64,000 nt of DNA, from contig CALFUU010000040.1 in assembly GCA_937929835.1 (NCBI GenBank), positions 53,979 through 117,978 on the forward strand, written 5' to 3'. The stretch is from an uncultured Saprospiraceae bacterium. Its GTDB lineage: Bacteria; Bacteroidota; Bacteroidia; Chitinophagales; Saprospiraceae. Numbering within the stretch: the stretch's first letter is position 1; each line of letters opens with the position of its first letter. The notes under the pieces were generated by a model. It searched no databases, was not told where the DNA came from, and was given only the letters and a program-made list of their open reading frames with translations. A program made the position numbers and the translations under genes. Positions 1 through 9,561 of the stretch are shown one piece after another.

Positions 1-32
1 CCATTTCAAGCACTTGTATCTATTATTTGTCT

Positions 33-40
33 TAATTTTG
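33..40 (+). promoter_or_regulatory. Bacteroidota-type -7 box TAATTTTG upstream of rpmI-rplT
   Basis: TAATTTTG matches TAnnTTTG, 24 nt upstream of the rpmI ATG; a TTG lies upstream but with a short spacer. Confidence 0.45.
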
Positions 41-64
41 CAGCCCTAATAAAAATTGGGAGTT

Positions 65-259
65 ATGCCTAAAATGAAAACACACTCGAGTGCTAAGAAG
101 AGATTCAAACTTACCGGTTCAGGTAAGGTGAAGAGATTTCAAGCAGGAAAGAGACACTTACAAAGAAAGAAGACCAACAAAGCGAAGTTGAATCTTACAG
201 GATCTACACTTGTTTCTCCTGCAGACGAGCCTCGTATCAAGAAATTACTTTGCAAGTAA
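65..259 (+). CDS. rpmI: 50S ribosomal protein L35
   Basis: [24 protein letters not shown] is typical L35; start placed at ATG 65 rather than the TTG at 56; followed by rplT. Confidence 0.97.
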   Translation: MPKMKTHSSAKKRFKLTGSGKVKRFQAGKRHLQRKKTNKAKLNLTGSTLVSPADEPRIKKLLCK

Positions 260-324
260 ATTAATTAATTGGGTTGAGGTCAAGACTCTCCAAGTAGAGG
301 CCCTTAGCTCGAAAAATTCAAAAT

Positions 325-669
325 ATGCCACGTTCAGTTAATGCAGTCGCTTCAAGAAAGCGAAGAAAAAAGATTCTCAAAGCAGCAAAGGGTTACTTTG
401 GTGCAAGAAGTAATGTCTACACAGTTGCCAAAAACGCAGTTGAAAAAGCATGGAGTTATGCTTATAGAGACAGAAGAAATAAGAAGAGAGCCTTCAGAAG
501 ACTATGGATAGCTAGAATCAATGCTGCTGCCAGACAAGAAGGTATCACCTACTCAAAGTTTATGTACGGCATCAAGCAGGCCAATATTGAGCTTAATAGA
601 AAAGTCTTAGCAGACTTAGCACTCAATGAGCCAGAAGCTTTCAAAAGCATCGTTGCCAAAGTGAAATAA
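325..669 (+). CDS. rplT: 50S ribosomal protein L20
   Basis: [42 protein letters not shown] is typical L20. Confidence 0.98.
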   Translation: MPRSVNAVASRKRRKKILKAAKGYFGARSNVYTVAKNAVEKAWSYAYRDRRNKKRAFRRLWIARINAAARQEGITYSKFMYGIKQANIELNRKVLADLALNEPEAFKSIVAKVK

Positions 670-690
670 GCTTAAAAGACACAACAAAAC

Positions 691-725
691 AGACCTTGAT
701 ACTCGCGTATCAGGGTCTTTTTTTT
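691..725 (+). terminator. Rho-independent terminator after rplT
   Basis: gaccttgata-ctcgcg-tatcagggtc stem-loop followed by a T run. Confidence 0.85.
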
Positions 726-964
726 GGGTAATACTTTATGAAACTATAACAACACCGAGTAGTTAGTTAATGCGGACCACGATCCCAGATTTCTTCGATT
801 TTTGAAATAGCTTTTCTGTCTAGTATACGAGCATATAAGCCATCCTCTATGCACATCAACTGATTTCAACTGAAAGTGCCCCTATTGCTAAGACCTCTAG
901 GTTTTATGCTTAGGAGGTAAGCAATATTTCTTAAGACCATAATTTCATTTGAGATTACTGGCAT

Positions 965-2218
965 CTAGTTTCTTATCGCCACGACAGGGTCCATCCTTGC
1001 TGCAAGATAGGCTGGAATGATGCCTGAGATAATACCGACGATAATAGATATGACTATACCTGAGATAGCATTATTCATCGTCATTATCATTTCAAACTCT
1101 ATAACCTTGCTTATGAAGATGATCATCCCGTAAGAAAACACCAGCCCGACAAGGCCGCCAATAAGACATAGCACAACAGCCTCTACCAGAAACTCCAAGA
1201 GTATAATACCCTTCTGGGCACCGATAGCCTTTTTGATACCGATGATATTGGTTCTTTCCTTTACGGAGACGAACATTATGTTGGCCACGCTAAACATCCC
1301 TACGATCAAAGCAAAAATACCAATCACTATACCCACTAGATTTAATGTACCAAAGACACTTTCCAGTACAGTATTGAGCGATGAGAGTTCCATCAGCGAG
1401 AAATTATCCGACTCCTTAGGCTTTAACCCTCTATGTGCCCGTAAGATTCCTGTCAGCTCTGCTTTGAGTTCCTCATTATCTATCCCAGGATTGGCCTTAA
1501 CTACAAGAGACTCGCCTACTCCTTTACCATCTTTGATATTGAGAAAACGCCGCGCATTGGTCAGTGAGACCCATATAACATTATCGAAATTCATAAAGTT
1601 AAAACTGTTATCTCCTTCCTCTTTCAGCACACCGATAACTGTGTAGTTCTGCCCTGCTAGTTTGATTTCTTTACCGATCGGATCCAAATTCTGAAACAAC
1701 TCCTCAGCGCAAGTATGACCCAAAATGACTTTATTACTACCTGCCTTATGTTCAGACAAGGTAAAGTGCCGCCCTTTGACAAATTCAAGATTTTGAATGG
1801 CCTGAAAATCGTAAGAAGAACCTTTTATAAAAGCATCCTCAAGTGAATTGGATTTGTACTTGATAGTCTTGCCACCAGAAAAGACAGCAAAAGAAACTTT
1901 ATCAGCTAGTTTAGCTTTGCGCTTGATAACTTCGTAATCATTTAAGTCAGGATCAGGCCTTTTGAGATATTTAAAATAGTTTGCTTGCCGGTCTTCATTC
2001 CAAGGAAACTTCTCTACATAGACAGTACCAGAACCCAACTCAGACAAACCATCCATCACATTCTTCTGTAAGGAATCTACAGCGGACTTAATGGAAATGA
2101 TACAAAAGATCCCTATAGTGATGCCTATGAGGGATAGGAAACTTCTCAGCTTATTGGCAAGAAGGGAGCTCATCGCTTGATTAATACTCTCCCAGATGAC
2201 TTTAATAAGGATAATCAT
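965..2218 (-). CDS. MacB/FtsX-type ABC transporter permease
   Basis: N-terminal LLANKLRSFLSLIGITIGIFCIISI, MacB_PCD periplasmic region, C-terminal FtsX TM region ending PAYLAARMDPVVAIRN. Confidence 0.93.
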   Translation of the reverse strand: MIILIKVIWESINQAMSSLLANKLRSFLSLIGITIGIFCIISIKSAVDSLQKNVMDGLSELGSGTVYVEKFPWNEDRQANYFKYLKRPDPDLNDYEVIKRKAKLADKVSFAVFSGGKTIKYKSNSLEDAFIKGSSYDFQAIQNLEFVKGRHFTLSEHKAGSNKVILGHTCAEELFQNLDPIGKEIKLAGQNYTVIGVLKEEGDNSFNFMNFDNVIWVSLTNARRFLNIKDGKGVGESLVVKANPGIDNEELKAELTGILRAHRGLKPKESDNFSLMELSSLNTVLESVFGTLNLVGIVIGIFALIVGMFSVANIMFVSVKERTNIIGIKKAIGAQKGIILLEFLVEAVVLCLIGGLVGLVFSYGMIIFISKVIEFEMIMTMNNAISGIVISIIVGIISGIIPAYLAARMDPVVAIRN

Positions 2219-2342
2219 TAATTAAATGTAGCTTTTTGAAGCCTAAAGGCAGCAAAAAATAGACAAATAGACCCTAAAGACCCCTTAAACCCAATAAAGC
2301 AGTGTGCTTTGAGAAGACTTGACAGTTCTAATGCATTTTTTC

Positions 2343-2350
2343 TACTTTTG
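2343..2350 (+). promoter_or_regulatory. -7 box TACTTTTG upstream of queA
   Basis: TACTTTTG with an upstream TTG about 21 nt away; supports start at 2373 rather than 2319. Confidence 0.5.
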
Positions 2351-2372
2351 TCCGCTATTTAAAACTAAGCAT

Positions 2373-3443
2373 ATGAAGACTAAACTGTCACAGTTTACTT
2401 ACGATCTACCAGAAAAATTCATCGCTAAATATCCAGCAGATGTAAGGGATGAATCTCGACTTATGGTCGTACATAAAGATTCAGGAAAAATAGAGCACAA
2501 GGTATTCAAGGATGTGATCGACTACTTTGATGACGATGATGTTATGATATTCAATGACACCAAAGTTTTCCCTGCTAGACTCTTCGGTAAGAAAGAGAAG
2601 ACTGGGGCACAGATCGAAGTTTTTCTGCTTAGAGAACTTAATAAGGAATCTAGACTCTGGGATGTACTCGTAGATCCTGCTAGAAAAATAAGAGTAGGCA
2701 ACAAATTATTCTTCACGAATCCTAAAGACCCGGAACAGGAACTACTTGTCGCAGAAGTTGTCGATAACACGACCTCAAGAGGTAGGACCATCAGATTTTT
2801 CTTTGAAGGTACTGATGAAGAATATCACGCAATCCTAAGGACCTTAGGCAATACACCTATACCTAAGTACATCGATAGAGAGCCAGAAGCTATAGATACA
2901 GAGCGTTATCAGACAGTATATGCAGATAAGGTCGGGGCAGTAGCAGCACCTACTGCGGGACTTCACTTCAGTAGAACTTTGCTCAAAAGATTAGAAATCA
3001 AAGGTGTACACCTTCCTAAAGTAACCTTACACGTAGGGCTAGGTACTTTCAGAGAGATAGAAGTAGAAGACCTTTCTAAGCACAAGATGGAGGCAGAATA
3101 TTTTGCTATTCCACCTGAAACGGCTCGATTGGTTAATCAAGCTAAGAAAAACAAAAAGAGGGTCTGCAGTGTAGGGACGACGAGTATGCGGACTATCGAA
3201 TCTGCAGTATCCGCTACAAGCACACTTAAGGAAGCTGAGGGATGGACTAACTTATTTGTCTATCATCCTTATGAATTCAATATCGCTAATTCTATGATTA
3301 CCAACTTCCACCTGCCCAAGTCATCATTGATGATAATGGTTTCGGCCTTTGCAGGAATGGAATTGATTATGGATGCTTATCAAGTAGCTATAAAGGAGAA
3401 ATATAGATTCTTTAGCTACGGCGATGCGATGTTGATAATATAG
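2373..3443 (+). CDS. queA: S-adenosylmethionine:tRNA ribosyltransferase-isomerase
   Basis: [52 protein letters not shown] runs to 2319 but ATG 2373 fits the family start. Confidence 0.95.
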   Translation: MKTKLSQFTYDLPEKFIAKYPADVRDESRLMVVHKDSGKIEHKVFKDVIDYFDDDDVMIFNDTKVFPARLFGKKEKTGAQIEVFLLRELNKESRLWDVLVDPARKIRVGNKLFFTNPKDPEQELLVAEVVDNTTSRGRTIRFFFEGTDEEYHAILRTLGNTPIPKYIDREPEAIDTERYQTVYADKVGAVAAPTAGLHFSRTLLKRLEIKGVHLPKVTLHVGLGTFREIEVEDLSKHKMEAEYFAIPPETARLVNQAKKNKKRVCSVGTTSMRTIESAVSATSTLKEAEGWTNLFVYHPYEFNIANSMITNFHLPKSSLMIMVSAFAGMELIMDAYQVAIKEKYRFFSYGDAMLII

Positions 3444-3595
3444 AGGTCAAAAGGAATTATTTTATCCGAGGAATAGTTGAAGGATTGTTATAGGACTCTT
3501 ATACAGAAGTTTTCAGATAATCAGTTGGTAATCAGATTATTACACATTTATCTACACACTAATTCTAGATAATTTCCTTGTTTCGCAATTTTTAA

Positions 3596-3603
3596 TAGAT
3601 TTG
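3596..3603 (+). promoter_or_regulatory. -7 box TAGATTTG upstream of the 3656 gene
   Basis: Match to TAnnTTTG 52 nt upstream of ATG 3656. Confidence 0.35.
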
Positions 3604-3655
3604 CGGAAATTTTGAGCCCTTGGACACTTTATTCAATTTTTAAAACCTACTTAGT

Positions 3656-3877
3656 ATGTATTGGACGCTAGAATTGGCACATCACCTAGAAGAGGCTCCT
3701 TGGCCAGCGACGAGAGACGAGCTGATTGATTATGCCATAAGAACTTGCGCACCTCCAGAAGTTGTAGAAAATCTTCAAGAGATAGAAGATGAAGGTGATG
3801 CGTATGAAAATATGCTTGAGATATGGCCTGATTTTCCTCGTAAAGATGATTTTCTCTTTAATGAAGACGAGTACTGA
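3656..3877 (+). CDS. DUF2795-like small protein
   Basis: MYWTLELAHHLEEAPWPATRDELIDYAIRTCAPPEVVENLQEIEDEG; followed by a terminator. Confidence 0.85.
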   Translation: MYWTLELAHHLEEAPWPATRDELIDYAIRTCAPPEVVENLQEIEDEGDAYENMLEIWPDFPRKDDFLFNEDEY

Positions 3878-3902
3878 TTTTCTACTGAATCAGAGAATAT
3901 AC

Positions 3903-3938
3903 AAACCCCATTCATTCTATGTTTGGGGTTTCTTTTTT
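3903..3938 (+). terminator. Rho-independent terminator of the DUF2795-like gene, overlapping the 3' end of the convergent EamA gene
   Basis: aaacccca / tggggttt stem plus ttcttttttg tail. Confidence 0.75.
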
Positions 3939-4852
3939 GTCCCCTTACTCGTATTGACAAAGAACACGCCTGTCAACATAAGGCCTGCTGCCATTATGGA
4001 TAATCCCGTCACCATCTCTCCAAGAAATAAGTAACCCAACAGCATAGCCACAATGGGATTGACATAGGTATTGGTAACGACCTTTTCTGTTGAGACATTT
4101 TGGAGTAAATAGTTGAAAGCCGTAAAAGCTATTATAGAACCAAATACAATCAGGAATGAGACGGACACGATCGTTAATCCAGTATAATCTGTGTACGCTA
4201 AGATCTGCTCACCTATCAAAAGGCTAACACAAATACTGAACAGGCCACCTACCAGCATTTGCAATCCAGAATTGAGCAATTGCGATTTTGGGAGAGCAGA
4301 TCGGCTGACGAATATAGAACCTGAACCCCAAGCCAACATAGACAATAGGATAATGACAACACCTTTCCACTGATCTACAGTAGATACCAGATTGTCTTGT
4401 GAGACAAGGAGATACATACCTATTATCCCTAGAAATACACCTAAAAATGCTCTGTTGGGTGGCCGCTCTTGATCTACCATCCACAACATCAGCAGTATGA
4501 CGAGTGGCTCTCCCGCAATAATGAGCGCCGTCAAGCCTGTATCGAGATAATAGAGTGCCCAGATAGCGCCTGTAGCTCCGAGCCCCATAAAAAGGCACCC
4601 TGCTATGGCTGCATTCCTCAATTCTAAAATCGAAGGCTTCTGGGGCTGTGTAAAGATGAAACTAACCAACATGGTAATACCTCCAGCTGCCAAATATCGC
4701 CAGCCACAGAGGGCAAAAGCGGGTATCTGTTCTAATGCCATCGCGGAAAAAAGGTATGTAGCACCCCACACAAAATAGGTTATACCAAAACAAATGAGGA
4801 TCAAGGTAGACTTGTTGTTTATCAAGATGGAAGGGTTATAATTAGGAGTCAC
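3917..4852 (-). CDS. EamA/DMT family transporter
   Basis: About 10 hydrophobic segments, GITYFVWGATYLFSAMALEQIPAFALCGWRYLAAG, second EamA repeat; GTG start. Confidence 0.92.
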   Translation of the reverse strand: MTPNYNPSILINNKSTLILICFGITYFVWGATYLFSAMALEQIPAFALCGWRYLAAGGITMLVSFIFTQPQKPSILELRNAAIAGCLFMGLGATGAIWALYYLDTGLTALIIAGEPLVILLMLWMVDQERPPNRAFLGVFLGIIGMYLLVSQDNLVSTVDQWKGVVIILLSMLAWGSGSIFVSRSALPKSQLLNSGLQMLVGGLFSICVSLLIGEQILAYTDYTGLTIVSVSFLIVFGSIIAFTAFNYLLQNVSTEKVVTNTYVNPIVAMLLGYLFLGEMVTGLSIMAAGLMLTGVFFVNTSKGTKKKPQT

Positions 4853-4885
4853 TAAATAAAATTGTCCGCTAGGTTACTAAAATCG

Positions 4886-5032
4886 CTACTTCGTGGAATA
4901 AAAATTGAATAAAAACAATTCAGAATGTGACTTCATCCCTTTTATCACGTTTAAAGTATACTCCCCCTGATTTAGTTTGACCACTAAGTCATTAATCACA
5001 CCTTCTAAATATTCTATTTCAGTTTTTGTCAT
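4886..5032 (-). CDS. Small hypothetical protein (48 aa), below the track length cut-off
   Basis: Read by hand: MTKTEIEYLEGVINDLVVKLNQGEYTLNVIKGMKSHSELFLFNFYSTK*; ATG start, divergent from the response regulator. Confidence 0.45.
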   Translation of the reverse strand: MTKTEIEYLEGVINDLVVKLNQGEYTLNVIKGMKSHSELFLFNFYSTK

Positions 5033-5063
5033 ATATTGTGTTAGCTGTTATAGTAATAAATAA

Positions 5064-5519
5064 ATGGTACATAAGGAAGTTAAGAAGGTTCTATACATAG
5101 AGGATAACCTAGCGGATATCAAACTCTTCGAAGAGGCAATAAGTTTTAACGAGCTAGCCATCAATCTAGAATACGTCACTGATGGTCAAGAAATGCTACA
5201 TTATTTCGAGACTGCCAAGGCTGAGCATTACAGAGATCTTCCAGATCTAATTATCTCAGACCTCAATTTGCCCAAGATAAGTGGCCAACAAGTCATATCA
5301 GAAATCAAAAAGGATTCTGTATTCAAAAAGATTCCAGTTATAGTCTTTACGACCTCAAAGCTCCGTAGTGATATCGAGAAGTGCTATGAATATGGCGCCA
5401 ATGCCTATCTCTCTAAGCCTGTTGATATTGACAAAATCTTTGAGTTAGTTGAATTGATAGATAAGTTTTGGCTACGGAACTGTCTATTAATCAAGAACCC
5501 TACACCAACGGAAGTATAA
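5064..5519 (+). CDS. Single-domain (Rcp1-like) response regulator receiver
   Basis: KKVLYIEDNLADIKLFEEA, LPDLIISDLNLPKISGQQV, VIVFTTSK, NAYLSKPVD; no output domain. Confidence 0.93.
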   Translation: MVHKEVKKVLYIEDNLADIKLFEEAISFNELAINLEYVTDGQEMLHYFETAKAEHYRDLPDLIISDLNLPKISGQQVISEIKKDSVFKKIPVIVFTTSKLRSDIEKCYEYGANAYLSKPVDIDKIFELVELIDKFWLRNCLLIKNPTPTEV

Positions 5520-5533
5520 TTTCTTCGAGATTA

Positions 5534-6346
5534 TTAAGTCAATTCTGCTACACGCCTGATAGATCTCAGAGTACTTAGGTATCTCTTTGTATGCATATCA
5601 AAGATGCCTTGCTGATCTAATACATCAATCCTTACCCGTCCATGAACGTGCACTATCTGGGATTCGCCTATAATTATCCCTACCTTATTGATTAAGCCTC
5701 CTTGGTCAAAAAAAGCTAAATCCCCGATCTGAGCTTGCGAATGAAAACCTACATCGGCACCTATTCTAGATTGTTCTAAAGCCGTCCTTGGAAGGTTGAG
5801 TCCAATCATCTTGTATATCACCTGTACGAGACCTTCCCCATCTACACCTAAAATAGATCGTCCCCCATATAGAAATGGGCTATGCAGATAACGTTTTGCA
5901 ATATTAATTAGGAGTTTTTGAGAATTTTGAGATTGGTCTAGGTGTACAATCTGACCGTGATATTGGTATAGACCAAAAGCCAACCTGACATTTATCCCAT
6001 CACAATCATACAAATTAGAACCAATACAGATAGGAAACGTTGCCTTTTCTGAGTTCAATCCAGCTAAGTGATCAAGGGCAAAAGCTCTGGACTCTTTGCT
6101 ATGTTTGGTTAATTCCTTTTCGCGGATGACCCTAAACTGCCTTGGGTCTACCCAACCTATGGTACCATCCCAACTACATTTAATCTTATACCAACTCTTC
6201 TTTTTAGATAGGATTTCTATCTGCTCACCAAATAAGACTTGAGATACCATACAAGACTTGTGGTCAGCCGTCTGGCGCACAGCAGCGATACTCACCGTAC
6301 ATACAGCAATATTGCTCAATTTAGGTCTGCCCCCTTTTCTTGTCAT
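5534..6346 (-). CDS. SH3-domain plus NlpC/P60-fold protein, probably catalytically inactive
   Basis: N-terminal SH3-like domains (VSQVLFGEQIEILSKKKSWYKIKC), then LYGGRSILGVDGEGLVQVIYKMIGLNLPRTALEQSRIGADV and INKVGIIIGESQIVHVHGRVRID, aligning with NlpC/P60 but lacking DCSG. Confidence 0.88.
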   Translation of the reverse strand: MTRKGGRPKLSNIAVCTVSIAAVRQTADHKSCMVSQVLFGEQIEILSKKKSWYKIKCSWDGTIGWVDPRQFRVIREKELTKHSKESRAFALDHLAGLNSEKATFPICIGSNLYDCDGINVRLAFGLYQYHGQIVHLDQSQNSQKLLINIAKRYLHSPFLYGGRSILGVDGEGLVQVIYKMIGLNLPRTALEQSRIGADVGFHSQAQIGDLAFFDQGGLINKVGIIIGESQIVHVHGRVRIDVLDQQGIFDMHTKRYLSTLRSIRRVAELT

Positions 6347-6353
6347 GAGTTCT

Positions 6354-6361
6354 CAAAGTTA
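6354..6361 (-). promoter_or_regulatory. -7 box TAACTTTG for the NlpC/P60-fold gene
   Basis: TAACTTTG on the minus strand, 7 nt before the ATG. Confidence 0.45.
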
Positions 6362-6419
6362 GCAATCTAGGCTACTCCGTATATATGTCTAGAACCATTA
6401 ATGTAAGAGACAGATATTG

Positions 6420-6427
6420 TAAATTTG
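6420..6427 (+). promoter_or_regulatory. -7 box TAAATTTG for the porP/sprF-like gene
   Basis: TAAATTTG exactly 4 nt before ATG 6432. Confidence 0.4.
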
Positions 6428-6431
6428 TAGT

Positions 6432-7484
6432 ATGAATATCAAACAGTTAGGATTATTACTTTGTGTATGCCATTGTTTTATCCTTTCAGCTCAAGACGAG
6501 CACTTTTCACAATTTTATGCTATTCCGATGCATATGAATCCTGCACTTACAGGAGCATACGAAGGTACTTATAGGATGAATCTTGTCTATCGGAGCCAAT
6601 GGGGCAATACTTTTAATACGCCATATCGGACTATTGCAGCGGGAGGCGACACAAGAATACCTGTAAAGATCCAAAAGCGATCCACTGGAGATCATATAGG
6701 CATAGGACTGTTCTTTATTAATGACGAAGTTTCAGAGTTTCAAGCCTCTGCAAACAAACTATCAGCCTATGGTGCCTATCACAAAAAACTAGGTAAAAAG
6801 AATACTTCATTTATTGGCGCAGGTATTAAGCTCGGCATCATTCAACGAAATATAAATTACGGCAACCTAAATTTTCAAGATCAATTTAACCAGGTTGACG
6901 GTTTTGATTTACCAAGTAATGAGCTCTTCCCACCTAATAATTTCGGGAGAATCGATGTATCGACAGGCATTAATTATTCGATACAGCTGCCCAAGTCCAC
7001 ATATTATGTAGGTGTAGGTTATCACCATATAACCAATCCGACATTCTCCTATTTTAGCCTGATAGATCCTCCTCCCTCTGATGCAGATATATCTCAAGTC
7101 TTGGAGTCTAAGCTAAGTGTGCACTTGAGCATCGATAAAAAGCTTAATTACGATTGGATTTTTCAACCACGGATAGTCTATCAGATGCAAGGCATTCATA
7201 ACCAAATAGACTTAGGTTCTAACATCGAATATATATTTGATACTAGAAACTCGGCGATTGTATTTGGCTTATGGGCAACAGGATTATCTGATTTAGATGG
7301 TTTCCATATAGAGAACATTACACCATTAATAGGACTACGCCAAAAACAATTTATACTAGGACTCTCTTATGATGTTCATCTACGAGATACTTTTGATTCT
7401 GTATTTGGGTACAACACATTTGAATTGTCTTTGCGATTCAGTGGTGTACACGAAAACAGCAATGGCTTTTGTCCAACATTCTAA
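6432..7484 (+). CDS. Type IX secretion system membrane protein, PorP/SprF family
   Basis: AQDEHFSQFYAIPMHMNPALTGAYEGTYRMNLVYRSQWGN is the PorP/SprF N-terminal signature; C-terminal beta strands. Confidence 0.95.
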   Translation: MNIKQLGLLLCVCHCFILSAQDEHFSQFYAIPMHMNPALTGAYEGTYRMNLVYRSQWGNTFNTPYRTIAAGGDTRIPVKIQKRSTGDHIGIGLFFINDEVSEFQASANKLSAYGAYHKKLGKKNTSFIGAGIKLGIIQRNINYGNLNFQDQFNQVDGFDLPSNELFPPNNFGRIDVSTGINYSIQLPKSTYYVGVGYHHITNPTFSYFSLIDPPPSDADISQVLESKLSVHLSIDKKLNYDWIFQPRIVYQMQGIHNQIDLGSNIEYIFDTRNSAIVFGLWATGLSDLDGFHIENITPLIGLRQKQFILGLSYDVHLRDTFDSVFGYNTFELSLRFSGVHENSNGFCPTF

Positions 7485-7496
7485 AAAACATCTACA

Positions 7497-8789
7497 TTGA
7501 AAATAAATTGGTTTCTTCCTATCCTATTTTTATCTTTTCTTATATCAGCTTGTCTAGAGGCGCCTAACCACTATACACATCTACCACCAGGCAAATGGAG
7601 AGGCATACTCAAACTTACCGATCCAGAACAAAGTCAAAACCTAGCACAGCTTGGTGAAGACCAGAAGATCGTTGACTACTTTGAATTACCCTTCAATATG
7701 TTAGTCGAATATGAAGGTGCAGAGATGAAAGCTTACTTACTCAATGGACCTGAAAAAATCGAAATAGAACATGTCCATCTGGGCAGAGATGCTAGTACAG
7801 CTAAGGATACTCTGATGATGCGCATGACTGCATTTGACACCTATATGGACGGCTTTTATGAGGAGAATACAATAGAAGGTTATTGGGTTGTTAATTACAA
7901 GACAGGCTATAGGATTCCTTATATAATAACTTTTGGAGAAGAACATAGGTTTACAAAAATTCCAGTAGATGACACTGAAGACTTTTCTGGAGATTGGAAA
8001 ATGGTTTTTGATTATGACAAGAACCCTTACACTGGCATAGCTGAATTTACACAGACCCATAATGAACTTAATGGGACTATCAGAACTGAAACAGGTGACT
8101 ACAGGTACCTCCAAGGCAATGCATATGCGGATAAGCTAAGACTTAGTGTATTTGATGGTGCTCACGCCTTTTTGTTTTCGGGCACGCTAGATCAAGATAC
8201 TATCTATGGAGAGTTTAGAAGTGGGAAGCATTACAAAACTAAATGGTATGCTACCAAGGACAAAAAATTTCAGCTAGCCAATCCTAACGAAATGACAAAG
8301 GCTACAATACAAGCTCCTATAGATTTCAGTTATAAAAGTTCTGATGGGACAAACTTTTCACTAAGCAGTCTACCAAGTGATAAATTAACCATTGTTAATA
8401 TTATGGGTACCTGGTGTCCTAATTGTAAAGATGAGATCAACTACTTAAAGGAGTTGAAAGCTACGGGCAAGTATAACCTATCGATTGTCAGTTTAGCCTT
8501 TGAAAGATATAAAGACGAGAGCAAAGCCTTAGAAAAACTCAGAAGTTATAAATCCTCAATGGATGTAGACTGGCCCATAGTCCTAGGAGGCTACGCGGAT
8601 AAGGCTGCTAACTCTGAGCAACTAGAGTTTATAGACAAACTATACTCCTACCCTACAATGTTGATTCTGGATGGAGACAAAGTTATAAAACACATACACA
8701 CAGGGTTTTCTGGACCTGCTACCTCTAAGTACGAAGCATTCAAGTCAGAAATGGATAACTTGCTGACAACATTAAATAAAGAATTATAA
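7497..8789 (+). CDS. Lipoprotein with C-terminal TlpA/thioredoxin-like domain
   Basis: Lipobox ISAC; C-terminal TIVNIMGTWCPNCKDEINYLKEL with CPNC; TTG start; TAATG overlap with next gene. Confidence 0.9.
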   Translation: MKINWFLPILFLSFLISACLEAPNHYTHLPPGKWRGILKLTDPEQSQNLAQLGEDQKIVDYFELPFNMLVEYEGAEMKAYLLNGPEKIEIEHVHLGRDASTAKDTLMMRMTAFDTYMDGFYEENTIEGYWVVNYKTGYRIPYIITFGEEHRFTKIPVDDTEDFSGDWKMVFDYDKNPYTGIAEFTQTHNELNGTIRTETGDYRYLQGNAYADKLRLSVFDGAHAFLFSGTLDQDTIYGEFRSGKHYKTKWYATKDKKFQLANPNEMTKATIQAPIDFSYKSSDGTNFSLSSLPSDKLTIVNIMGTWCPNCKDEINYLKELKATGKYNLSIVSLAFERYKDESKALEKLRSYKSSMDVDWPIVLGGYADKAANSEQLEFIDKLYSYPTMLILDGDKVIKHIHTGFSGPATSKYEAFKSEMDNLLTTLNKEL

Positions 8790-9559
8790 TGAAAGCCAAG
8801 ACGGTACTGATCACTGGGGCTACCTCTGGTATAGGTAAAGCAACTGCCAAAAAATTTGCCAAAGCTGGCTATAATTTAATTATCACAGGGAGGAGAAAAG
8901 AGAAACTGGAACAATACGCAGAAAAGCTAGCCTCTAAGTATGTCGTAAAAGTCTTACCGTTAGCCTTCGATCTGCGTAAGGTATCTGAAGTCAAAAAGGC
9001 TATAAAATCACTCGGTAAATCTTGGGTCAAAATTGATATACTCATCAATAATGCTGGACTAGCAAAGGGCTTTGACCCTATCCACGAAGGCCACATAGAA
9101 GACTGGGAGTTAATGATAGACACCAATCTCAAAGGTCTGCTTTATATGACGAGGATGATTGCGCCAAAGATGGTAAAAGCCAAATCTGGTCACATTATCA
9201 ATGTAGCTTCCACAGCAGGTAAGGAGGTCTATCCCAACGGAAATGTCTATTGTGCATCAAAGCACGCTGTCGATGCACTCACAAAAGCCATGCGCATAGA
9301 TCTATATAAGCACGGTATACGTGTAGGGCAAGTGGCTCCAGGGCACGTGGAGTCTACAGAATTTGCGCTGGTTAGATTTGATGGAGATAGAGAAAGATCT
9401 AAAATCTACGATGACTTTGTACCTACTAACTCAAAAGACATAGCCAATGTCATCTACTTTATGGCCAGCCAGCCAGCACATGTCAACATTCAAGATATAC
9501 TTGTTATGGGCACACAACAGGCCAGCAGTTTATTTATCAATCGCTCTGGGAGAAAATAA
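8789..9559 (+). CDS. SDR family NAD(P)-dependent oxidoreductase
   Basis: TGATSGIGKATA, NNAG, YCASKHAVDALTKAMR. Confidence 0.95.
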   Translation: MKAKTVLITGATSGIGKATAKKFAKAGYNLIITGRRKEKLEQYAEKLASKYVVKVLPLAFDLRKVSEVKKAIKSLGKSWVKIDILINNAGLAKGFDPIHEGHIEDWELMIDTNLKGLLYMTRMIAPKMVKAKSGHIINVASTAGKEVYPNGNVYCASKHAVDALTKAMRIDLYKHGIRVGQVAPGHVESTEFALVRFDGDRERSKIYDDFVPTNSKDIANVIYFMASQPAHVNIQDILVMGTQQASSLFINRSGRK

Positions 9560-9561
9560 GC

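Noticed and set aside
260-324. Possible L20 operator-like folding in the rpmI-rplT gap (gggttgaggtcaagactctccaagtagaggccc)
   Set aside because: Some complementarity but no convincing match to a known L20 binding motif without covariation data.
767-856. 29-codon minus-strand ORF MCIEDGLYARILDRKAISKIEEIWDRGPH in the gap after rplT
   Set aside because: Protein-like but very short and blocked by a stop just upstream; could be a gene remnant, no positive support.
870-930. Imperfect hairpin acctctagg-ttttatg-cttaggaggt downstream of the permease gene
   Set aside because: No T tract on either strand in the right position, so not called as a terminator.
1233-1646. 137-aa plus-strand ORF antisense to the MacB-like permease
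   Set aside because: Lies wholly within a confidently coding minus-strand gene; composition is typical of an antisense shadow frame.
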